A DNA stretch of 64,000 bases from JBEVJK01 sp963791325 (GTDB lineage Bacteria; Pseudomonadota; Alphaproteobacteria; Rhizobiales; Rhizobiaceae). Positions within the stretch are counted from its first letter, which is position 1; each line of letters starts with the position of its first letter. The notes under the pieces are model-generated. The model had not been told where the DNA came from and did not search any database. It saw only the letters and a list, made by a program, of their open reading frames with translations. The stretch spans positions 186,001 through 250,000 of the forward strand of contig CAWBRU010000008.1 in NCBI GenBank assembly GCA_963791325.1. Reading direction: 5' to 3'. Positions 34,095-44,000 of the stretch are shown here, in pieces. The position numbers were made by a program, and so were the translations under genes.

Positions 34095-36766
34095 TCAGCG
34101 CGGCGGCTTGCCGAACACGCGGATATATTCGGCCTCGCCGCCGGCCACCAGCACCTCCGCCTGGCGGATCCATTGCTCGCGATCGATGCGGCCGCGGAAT
34201 CTCAGCTGGCGGTCGATATAGTCGCGCTCGGCGTCGGTCCAGGCGGCGATCTGCGCGAGCGTCAGGACGCCGAGCTCGTTGAGCTGGCGTTCGATCGCCG
34301 GACCGATCCCGGCGATCAGCTGCAGATCGTCGGCATCGGCGGGCCGGTCGAGCGGCGGCGGGGCCGCCGCGCCGGCCGGCGGCACCAGCGGATCGAGTGC
34401 CTGGCGGCCATCGCCCACCTCGGCGATCGGCTCCGCCGGCAGGACGGCGCCGGCGAAGCGCCCGCCGCCCGGGTCGGGCGCGGTGACGGTGTCGGGATCG
34501 CTTGCGGCTGCCAGGGCGGCCTCATCGGCTTCGATAATCTCGCCGGCCAGCGCGCCGGCGGCCGGGGTGGCGCGCTTGCGCTTGGGCGGCGCGACCGGCC
34601 GCGGCTGGGTGCCGAACGGCCGCGGCGTGCCGGCATCCTCCGGCACGATGTCATGGGCATGCGGCTCGCCGCCCTTGTCGAAGCTGATCACCGGCTCCAT
34701 CGTGGCCAGCACCTCGTCGGGCAGCCAGCACAGGCTGCGGTGGCCCTCGCCGAGTTCGCGCAGCGGCGGCACCTCCTTCTCGCACGATCCATCCGGCACC
34801 AGGTGCTTGTAGCGGCAGCGGGTCTGGAACGGACAGCCGGTCGGCGGGTTCATCGCCGACGGAATGTCGCCTTCCAGCACGATGTGCTTCTTGACCACGC
34901 TGGTGTCGGCGATCGGGATCGCCGAGAGCAGCGCCTCGGTATAGGGATGGTAAGGCGGCGAGAAGATCTGGTCGGTCGTGCCCTGCTCGACGATGTAGCC
35001 GAGATACATCACCACCACGCGGTCGGCGATGTAGCGCACCACGGAGAGGTCGTGGCTGATGAACAGCATCGTCGTCTTCGATCTGCCGCTGGATGTCCAT
35101 CAGCAGCTCGGTCACGGCCGCCTGCACCGAGACGTCGAGCGCCGAGACCGGCTCGTCGGCGACCACCACCTTGGCGTGGCCGGCAAAGGCGCGCGCCACG
35201 CCGATGCGCTGCTTCTGCCCGCCGGACAGCTGGCGCGGCATGCGGCTGGCGAAGGCGCGCGGCAGCTTGACCAGGTCGAGCAGCTCGAGCATGCGCTGCC
35301 GCCGCTCGGCCACCGTGCTGCCGACGTCGAATTTCTCCAGCGTGCGGATGATCTGCGAGCCGACCGTGTGGCTGGGGTTCAGCGTGTCGAACGGATTCTG
35401 GAACACCATCTGGATCGAGGAGATGGTGTCGACGTCGCGCTCCTCGATCGGCGTCGACTGGATCTCGGTGTTGCCGAGCCGACACCGCACCCGAAGATCG
35501 CCGTTTCCAGCCCGAGCAGCACCTTGGCAAGCGTCGACTTGCCGCAACCGGATTCGCCGACGATCGCCACCGTCTCGGCCTCGCGCGCCTCGAAGCTGAT
35601 CGTCTCATTGGCCTTGACGACGCGGCCCTCGCCACGGCCGAAGATCTCGTTGCCGCCGACCCGATAGTACTTCCTGCAGATCGTCGATCTTGAGCACCGG
35701 CGCGCCCGGGGTGACCGGCTCGCGCACCTTGTCGGCTCCGGGCGGCAGCGCCCGCCAGTCGATCTCGTCGAAGCGCACGCAGCGGCTGTGGTGATTGTCA
35801 TGACCGGCGACCGCGATCATCGGGATCTCGGCGGCGTCGCACACGCCCTTGACGAAATGCTGGCAGCGCGGGCCGAAATTGCAGCCCTTCGGCCGCTCGT
35901 GCGGCAGCGGCAGTTGCCCGGGGATGGCGATCAGCGGCCGCGCATTCTTGTCGGCGCCGGGCAGCGGGATCGAGCGGAACAGGCCTTGCGTATAGGGGTG
36001 ACGCATCCGGTCGAAGACGTCCTTGACCGTGCCGGTCTCGACCGCCTCGCCCGAATACATCACCGTGATCCGGTCGCAGGTCTCCAGGATCAGCCCGAGA
36101 TTGTGCGAGACGAAGATCATCGAGGTGCCGAACCGCTTGCCGAGATCCTTGACCAGCTCGACGATGCCGGCCTCGACCGTCACGTCGAGCGCCGTCGTCG
36201 GCTCGTCGAGCAAGAGCAGCGCCGGCTTCGACAGCAGCGCCATGGCGATGACGATGCGCTGCTGCTGGCCGCCCGAGAGCTGGTGCGGATAGGAGCGCAT
36301 CATCCGCTCCGGATCGGGCAGGCGCACCGAGCGCACCATTTCCAAGGAGCGCGGATAGGCCTCGCTGCGGGAGACCTTCTCGTGGATCAGCGGCACCTCC
36401 ATCAGCTGCTGGCCGATCTTCATCGCCGGATTGAGGCTCGCCATCGGCTCCTGATAGATCATCGCGATCTTGCTGCCGCGCAGCTGAGCGCAGCTCCTCG
36501 TCCGACATGTCGCCCATGTCGCGGCCCTGGAACTTGATGCGCCCGCCGACAATCCTGCCGACATTGGAGAGGTCGCGCATGATGCCGAGCGAGACCGTCG
36601 ACTTGCCGCAGCCGGATTCACCGACGATGCCCATCGCCTCGCCCGGCATCACCGCGCAGGAGAAGTCCATCACCGCGGGGATCTCGCCGCGGCGGGTGAA
36701 GAACGAGATCGACAGGTTCTCGATTTCCAGGATCGGGGCGGCTGGATTGCTGACAGCTTCGCTCAT
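34095..36766 (-). CDS. Fused oligopeptide ABC transporter ATPase (OppD-OppF) with C-terminal HhH domain; five apparent 1-bp insertions
   Basis: Reading requires removing five single bases (36487; 35673-35674; about 35494; about 35480; about 35082); 2672 minus 5 divides by 3, giving 888 residues. Module 1: Walker A GESGCGKST, signature LSGGQQQR, Walker B LLLLDEPTTALD, and a C-terminal Cys-containing peptide-transporter domain (GPRCQHFVKG). Module 2: GESGCGKST, LSGGQKQR, VVVADEPVSALD, CPFQTRCRY. A Pro/Ala-rich linker then leads to a helix-hairpin-helix-type tail (DDLQLIAGIGPAIERQL, LTLAQIAAWTDAERDYI, GRIDREQWIRQAEVL). The tail resembles one appended to some alphaproteobacterial NuoE and L21-related proteins; its role here is unknown. 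Last gene of the opp operon. Confidence 0.8.
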
Positions 36767-36779
36767 CGACAGGCCTCCG

Positions 36780-37938
36780 TCAGTCTTTCATCGATTGCTC
36801 GCGCAGCGCATCGGCGAGCAGATTCAGACCGAGCACGAACGACATCAGCGCAAAAGTCGGCGGCAGCGCCGGATGGATGAACGAGCGCAACAGCCGGCTG
36901 GCATCCTTGATCGCCGTGCCCCAATCGGGACTTTCCGGCGCCAGGCCGAGCCCGAAATAGCCGAGCGTGCCGAGCAGGATCGTGGTGTAGCCGATGCGCA
37001 GGCAGGCATCGACGATCAGCGGCCCGCGGGCGTTGGGCAGGATCTCCCACAGCATGATGTACCATGGCCGCTCGCCGCGGGTCTGGGCGGCGGCGACGTA
37101 GTCGCGCGTCTTGATGTCCATGGTCAGCCCGCGCACGATGCGGAACACGCCCGGGCTGGAGGCGAACACCACCGCCACGAAGATGTTGAGCTGATTGGGG
37201 TCGATCGAGATGATGCCGAACGGATCGGCGTTGAACACCAGCCCGGCATAGATCCAGCCGCCGATCAGCAAGGTGAGCGCCAGCTGCACTGCCAGCAGCT
37301 GCGGCCGGTTCTTGAACCGGGTATAGAACAGCGTGACGAAGAAGATGATCGGGAACAGGAAGAACAGGCCCGCCAAGCCGTAGGGGATCGGCGTGTCCAT
37401 GATGCCCGGGCGTGACCAGCAGATAGAACAAAAGGATCACCGGGAAGGCCAGCACCAGATTGGCCAGGAAGGAGAGCACGGTGTCGACCCGGCCGCCGTA
37501 ATAGCCGGCGGGCAAACCGAGCGTGATGCCGACCATCAGGGCGAACGCCGTCGCCGCCGGGGCGATGATCAGCACGATCTGGCTGCCGACCACCATCCGG
37601 CTGAAGACGTCGCGGGCGAGCTTGTCGCCGCCGAGCAGATAGACGCCGTGCGAGGCCGGATCGATGGCGCCGGGCAGCGTGTCCTTCATGATCGGCACCT
37701 GGGCCAGCGGATCGAACGGCGCGATCTTGTGGGCGAAGATGGCGGTGAACAGCCAGAAGAAGCAGATGCCCACCCCGGCAATGCCGACGCCGCTGTCGAA
37801 CAGCTGGCCGTAGAGCCCGAGCCGGCGGCGGAAGGCATAGCTGGCACCCAGCACCAGGATCAGCGCCACCCAGACGGGCCAGAAGCGGCCCAGGATGCCG
37901 ACCACCACCTGGAACCAGCCGACATACTCGATCTGCAT
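36780..37938 (-). CDS. Oligopeptide ABC transporter permease (OppC-type), one apparent 1-bp insertion
   Basis: Restored by removing one base from CCCGGG at 37405-37410, which joins LLFYLLVTPG to IMDTPIPYG; 385 residues. An N-terminal extra membrane region (YVGWFQVVVGILGRFWPVW, then GVGICFFWLFTAIFAHKIAPFDPL) precedes the OppC core (VYLLGGDKLARDVFSRMVVGSQ). The coupling loop is VAAAQTRGERPWYIMLWEILPNA. The C-terminus YFGLGLAPESPDWGT is diagnostic of OppC. Starts 13 bp upstream of oppDF. Confidence 0.82.
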
Positions 37939-37949
37939 CGGATCCGCCT

Positions 37950-38992
37950 TTACTGCACGCGGATGCGCGGGTTGAGGTAGGCGTAGCCGATATCGGAAAT
38001 CAGCTGCGTGAAGAGCACGACGACCACCGAGACCAGCGAGCAGCCGAGCAGAAGGTCGATGTCGTTGTTGCCGGCGGCCTCGACCAGCGTGAAGCCGAAG
38101 CCCTGGTAGCGGAACATCGTCTCGACGATGACGACGCCGGTAAGCAGCCAGGGGAACTGCAGCATGATGACGGTGAACGGCGCGATCAGCGCGTTGCGCA
38201 GCGCGTGCTTGACGACCACCTTGCCGAAGGACAGGCCCTTCAGCCGGGCGGTGCGGATATATTGCTGGGTCATCACCTCGACCATCGAGGCACGTGTCAT
38301 GCGGGCGATGTAGCCGATGCCGTAGATGGCCATCGTCATCACCGGCAGGGTGAAATTGTAGAAGGTGATGCCCTTCCCCGTCGCGCTCGCCGCCGAGCCG
38401 TTCAGCCAGCCGAGCCAGGTGGCGAAGATGACCGTGAAGATCACGCCCGAGACATATTCGGGCGTGGCGGTCGTGGCGATCGAGGCCACCGACAGCGAGC
38501 GGTCGGTGCGCGACCCCTCGCGCATGCCGGCCAGAATGCCGATCAGCAGCGACGATCGGCACCATGATCAGCCATGACGAAGAACATCAGGATGCCGGTC
38601 GCGCCGAGCGCCGGGAACAGCTTCGCCGACACCTTGGTCCGGAACTTGGTCGAGCAGCCGAAGTCGCCCTGCAGGATGCCGCCGAAAGTCGGGCTCGCTT
38701 GGTTCGTCGCAGAAGCGCGAAGCGCGGCACCGCCTTGCCGGTGGCCGGGTCGATGATGGGCTGCTTCTTGACCACGCCCAGCCACTGGCCGTAGCGGACG
38801 AAGAAATTCTGCCGGTAGCCGTTGCTTGACCAGCCAGCTTTCCAGCTGATCGGCCGGGGTTCGCATGTCGAGCTGGCTGATCGCGAGCTTCTTCAGGTTC
38901 GGCTCGAGATTGATCAGGAAGAAGACGATCAGCGTCAGGCACAGCATCGTCAGCGCCATGGTGCCGAGACGTCGCAGGATAAAAGCAAGCAT
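37950..38992 (-). CDS. Oligopeptide ABC transporter permease (OppB-type), five apparent 1-bp insertions
   Basis: Pieces in three frames join into one OppB protein of 345 residues when single bases are removed near 38824, 38718, 38691-38693, 38572 and 38552 (1043 minus 5 divides by 3). The restored order is LAFILRRLGTMALTMLCL, then NGYRQNFFVRYGQWLGVVKK, VPRFRFCDEPSEPTFGG, ILQGDFGCSTKFRTKVSAK, MVPIALLIGILAGMREGS, and the coupling loop YIRTARLKGLSFGKVVVKHA. Membrane spans are in the expected places. No stop codon or lost segment is needed, which favours sequence errors. Confidence 0.8.
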
Positions 38993-39019
38993 CGTCGTCC
39001 CCTGCCAGTCCGGTTGGGG

Positions 39020-40757
39020 TCAGCCGCGAACGGTCCTTCTCAGCGGACGCGCAAGGGGAGCCGCGCGGCTCCCCTTGCCAGGGGGTGCATCGCCAGCATC
39101 CAACTCGGCGATCCAGACCTTGCCGAGATCGATCTCGAACATCGGGTGCATGTCGAAGTTCTTCACCGTTGGCTTCATGTGTCGATAGAGCTTGCGCCAG
39201 TAAGGCTGGATGATGATGCCGGATTGCTGCAGCATCGTCTCCATGTCCTTCATCATCGGCTTGCGCTTCTCTGCATCCGCAACGCCGAGCGCCTCGGCGA
39301 TCTTGGCGTCGAAGTCGGGATTCGACCAAGCGGTCTCGTTCCAGGCCTCGCCGCTCTTGTAGGCCAGCGCCAGCACCTGGACGCCGAGCGGGCGCATGTT
39401 CCAGTTGGTCATCGAGAACGGGTACTTGGTCCAGTCGTTCCAGAAGGTCGATCCCGGCAGCACCGTGCGCTTGATCTTGATGCCGGACTTCGCGCAGCTG
39501 GGCGGCGATGGCGTCGCCCGAGTTCTTGTGCCAGTCCTCGTCGACGGTGATCAGCTCGTGCTCGAAATCCGCCTGGCCGGCATCGGCCATCATCTGCCTT
39601 GGCCTTGGCCGATGTCGCGGGCGACCTTGGGCAGCGCGACATATTCGGGATGGATCGGGCAGACATGGTGGTTCTCCGCCACCGTCCCGGCATTGCCGTA
39701 GCCGAGCTGCAGCACCACCGCATTGTCGACGCCGAGCAGCATCGCCTGACGCACCTTCTGGTCGTCGTAAGGCTTGTTCTTGACGTTCATGCGGGCGACG
39801 ATGGTGGTTGCGGTGACGACCTCCGACTTCGTTCAGCCCGAGCCCGTCGAGGATCTCGATGTAGTCGGCAGTGGTCTCGTAGTTCGCATCGACCTCGCCG
39901 GATTCGAATGCGCTGACGGTCGCCGACGGGTCGGTGCCGTAATCGATGAACTCGGCCCCGTCGAGATAAGCCTCGCCGCCCCACCATTTGCCGTTCTCGC
40001 GGCGCTTGTAGACGACCTTGGAGCCGACGTCGTAGGAAACCAGCTCGAACGGGCCGGTGCCGATCGGGTTCTTGGTGAAGTCGGCGCCGGTCTCGTCGAA
40101 GGAGCGGTGCACGACCAGGCCGGGATAATCGGCGAGGTTGGGGATGAACGAGATATCGGGCGCGGTGAGCTTGACCTTGACGGTGTGGTCGTCGACCTTT
40201 TCGACGCCGCCGTCGCGCAGCTTGCCGGTCTTGGCATCGACCAGCGTGCCCATCCGGGCCGGCATCGAGTTGCCTTCCGAGCTTTTATCGCACCAGCGTC
40301 CGATATTGTAGATGACATCCTCGGCGACGAACGGGTCTCCGTTCGTCCAGGCCGCGTTCTTGCGCAGGTGCAGCACGTATTCGGTGGCTTCGTCGTTGAC
40401 GTCCCAGCTCTCGAGCAAGTAGGGCTCGAAGGTATACTTGCTGGTGTACTTAACCAGCGGCTCAAGCGACTGACGCTGTGCGTTGGCGATCTCCGACCAA
40501 TCGGCCGTGCGCGGATCTTTTACCGCCTTGACGAATGACGCGATCTTGATGGTGCCGCCCTTCTTGGGTTCTTCCTCAGCGGCCGCGGGGGTGGGCATGG
40601 CCAAGCCCATCATGCCGTAGGCCATCGCTGTCGAAGCGCCGAACACGCTCGCCAGCGCCAGGAACTCGCGTCGGTCAACCGTGCCGGCCTTGGCGCCCTC
40701 GGCCATGGCCTTGACGAAGTCCGGAACGTTGTCCCCATTGCTTTTGTAGAATTTCAT
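39020..40757 (-). CDS. Oligopeptide ABC transporter substrate-binding protein (OppA/DppA-type, SBP_bac_5), four apparent 1-bp insertions
   Basis: ATG 40757 follows GGGAGTTG. A Tat-type signal is seen (VDRREFLALASVFGAS) with cleavage after PTPAAA. The intact front half has the family blocks YLLESWDVNDEATEYVLHLR and PIGTGPFELVSYDVGSKV. Removing single bases at about 39830, 39609-39610, 39597-39598 and 39485-39486 links this to VVTATTIVARMNVKNKPYDD, QMMADAGQADFEHELITVDE, VGIKIKRTVLPGSTFWNDW and the end, 577 residues. The last ~30 residues (after KVWIAEL) are Pro/Arg-rich and may reflect a further error near the stop. First gene of the opp operon. Confidence 0.82.
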
Positions 40758-41097
40758 CACCAACTCCCATTTTGGCTTTCTGCCGGTTAGCATTTCCCAT
40801 CCCAACCGCATTGTCAAAGCGGATGGAACGCCAGCGTGTGCCGGGAATGTGCAACTTTGCCAGGGGAGCAGTTCGCGCGAACGCGACAATCTTGACGCAA
40901 ATGCGCTATTGCATCACAGATTTAGTGATATCGCTGCCAGTCTGCTATCATAACCCGGCGGGCGCGCGGCGATGAAGCGCCAGCCTCCTCGGAACGGCTG
41001 GGCCAGCGCTGCGGCGCGGCTCTCGTGCCGCGGCCGTTGACAAGTCGGTGAAGACCTTGCTGGACTGCGGCCGACCGGCATTCGTGGAGGATGGACC
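40758..41097. other. 340-bp intergenic region between divergent opp operon and alpha-2-macroglobulin gene
   Basis: No gene seen. It must hold two divergent promoters. A clearly AT-richer patch lies at about 40885-40955, with TTGACG at its start as a possible -35 element for the plus-strand gene, but no convincing -10 could be chosen. The end carries GTGGAGGATGG, the ribosome-binding site of the macroglobulin gene. Confidence 0.4.
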
Positions 41098-44000
41098 ATG
41101 TCGAGGCGAGCGGCGCTCCTGCTGGCGATCGGGTTTCTCGGCTGGCCGCTGGCCCCGGCGGCTGCCGCCGGGCCCGAACGCAGCGTCGTCACCACCGACA
41201 ATGCCGACTATTTCGGCTTCGACCTGCGCGCCGAACAGAACCTGTCGCTCCAGGCCTGCCGGCAGACCTGCCTCGGCGATCCCGGCTGCCGCGCCTTCAC
41301 CTACAACACCAAGGCGCGCTGGTGCTTCCTCAAATCGGACTACAACCAGCTGAAGCCGTTTCCCGGCGCGGTCGCCGGCAAGCTGGTGCCGGCCGCCGGC
41401 GATCCCGACATCGGTGCGCCGCCCGAGCTCGGCTTCCTTCCCGCCTGGCTCGCCGAAGAGGCCCGCAAGTTCCGCGCCGGGCTCGCCGCCGACAAGAGCA
41501 GCGCCACGACCGGGCTTGCGGCGCTGGTCGAGGCGGGTGGCCAGGCGCTGGCCGGAAACGATGCGCGCAGCGCCCAGACCAGCTACCAGCAGGCGCTGGC
41601 AATCGCCCCCGACGATGCCGGTCTGTGGGTCGCTCTCGCCAGGTCGGCGCTGGCCGTCGAGCCCGCCAACGGCGAGGAACCGGCGCTGCTGCAGCGCACC
41701 GCCAGCGCCGCCGCGCTCAACGCCTATCGGCTGACACGCAGCGCGGCTGCCCGGGCCGAGGCGCTTGCCGCGCTTGCCGCCGCGCTCGACAAGCGCGACC
41801 TCACCCGGCCGGCGCTGTCGGCCTACGAGGCCAGCCTGGCACTGGTCGCTTCCGGCGCGGTCGAGGCACAGTACCGCGACCTCAAGGCGCGCAAGGGCTT
41901 CCGGATCGTCGACCACTCGATCGACGCCGACACCGCGACGCCGCGGGTATGCGCCCAGTTCTCCGAAGAGCTCGCCCGCAGCGGCGTCGACTATCAGCCG
42001 TTCGTGACCCTCGACGGCAAGGCGCCGAAGGCGATCGAGGCCAAGGACAAGCAGATCTGCATCGAAGGGCTCGCGCACGGCGAGCGCTACCGCATCGCCT
42101 TCCGCGCCGGGCTGCCGGCGGCGATCGGCGAAGTGCTCGAAGCGCCGGTCGAGCTCAACGTCTATGTCCGCGACCGGGCACCCTCGGCGCGCTTCACCGG
42201 CGATAGTTTCGTGCTGCCGGCGAGCGCGCGCCACGGCATTCCCGTGGTCACGGTCAACATGGACCGCGCCGACATGAAGCTCTACCGGATCGGCGAGCGG
42301 GCGCTCGCCGGCCTGCTCGCCGGGTCGCAGTTCCTGCGCCAGCTCGACAATTACGACATCGAGACGGTGGCCGATCAGCTCGGCGCGCCGGTCTGGCAGG
42401 GCGAGCTCGAGATTGCCGGTCAGCTCAACCAGGAGGTCACCACCTCGTTTCCGGTCGACCAGGCACTGCCGGAGCGCAAGCCCGGGGTCTATCTTTTGAC
42501 CGCCGCGCCGCCCGACGACAAGCGGGAATCGTGGGAGACTCGCGCCAGCCAATGGTTCGTGGTCTCCGACATCGGGCTCGCCACCTATGCCGGCGACGGC
42601 GGGCTCGCCGTGTTTGCCCGCTCGCTCGCCTCGGCCAAGCCGCTCGGCGAGGTCAGCCTCACCCTGCTTGCCAAGAACAACGAGGTGCTCGGCACCGCCA
42701 AGACCGACAAGGCCGGCAAGGCCATCTTCACCGCCGGACTGCTGCGCGGCGACGGCGGCATGGTGCCGGCCGCGCTGCTCGCGAACGGCGCGCAGGGCGA
42801 CTTCGTCTTCCTCGACATGACCCGGGCGGGCTTCGACCTCTCCGACCGCGGCGTGGGCGGCCGCGCCGCGCCCGGCGCGCTCGACGTCTATGCCTACACC
42901 GAACGCGGCATCTACCGGGCCGGCGAGACGGTGCATGCCGCAGCGCTGGCGCGCGACGCGGCGGCGCTGGCCGTCGAGCACCTGCCGCTCAGCTTCCAGT
43001 TCACCCGGCCGGACGGGGTCGAGGAGCGGCGCCTGGTCAGCGACGGCGCGGCGCTTGGCGGCTACGCGGTCGAGCTGCCGCTGGCCGGCAACGCCATGCG
43101 CGGCACCTGGCAGGTCAGCGTGCTGACCGACCCGAAGAAGCCGGCCGTGGCCGAGGCCAAGTTCCTGGTCGAGGATTTCGTGCCCGACCGCATCGCCTTC
43201 GAGATGACGAGCGACAAGGACGAAATCGCGCCCGGCGAGGCGGCCAACGTCACCGTCGACGGCCGCTTCCTCTATGGCGCGCCGGCCGCCGGGCTGGCGC
43301 TCGAAGGCGAGATCAACCTGTCGACGATGACCGAGTGGGAGCGCTTCCCCGGCTACCGGTTCGGGCTTGCCGACGAGGACGAGGCCGAAGCGACCCGCAT
43401 CGCGCTCGACGACCTGCCTCCGGTCGGCCCGGACGGCAAGGCGACGTTCCCGGTCGAGATCGACCAGCTGCCGGCCACCACCCGGATGCTCGACGCCGAG
43501 GTGGCGGTGCGCATGCGCGAAGGCAGCGGCCGGGCGGTCGAGCGCACGCTCGACATCGAGCTGCGCCCGCAAGGGCCGCTGATCGGCATCCAGCCGCAGT
43601 TCAAGGGCGACCAGGTCCCGCAGGGCGGGCGCGCCGCCTTCAAGGTGATCGCGGTCGATCCCGACGGCAACCGCCGGTCGCTGCCCGGCCTGGCCTGGTC
43701 GCTGGTCAAGATCGAACGCAATTATCAATGGTATCGCAGCGGCAACGCCTGGAGCTACGAGCCGGTGACCACCACCCGCGCCGTCGCCGACGGCCACGTC
43801 GACGCCGCGCCCGGCCAGGAGCCGGAGATCGCCGCCGATGTCGACTGGGGGCGCTACCGCCTGGAGGTCGCAAGCGACGACCCGAGCGGGCCGGCGACCA
43901 GCGTCGAGTTCGACGCCGGCTGGTTCGTCGCGGCGACCTCGACGGAGACGCCGGACGGTCTGGAGATTGCGCTGGACAAGCCGAACTACAAAGCCGGCGA

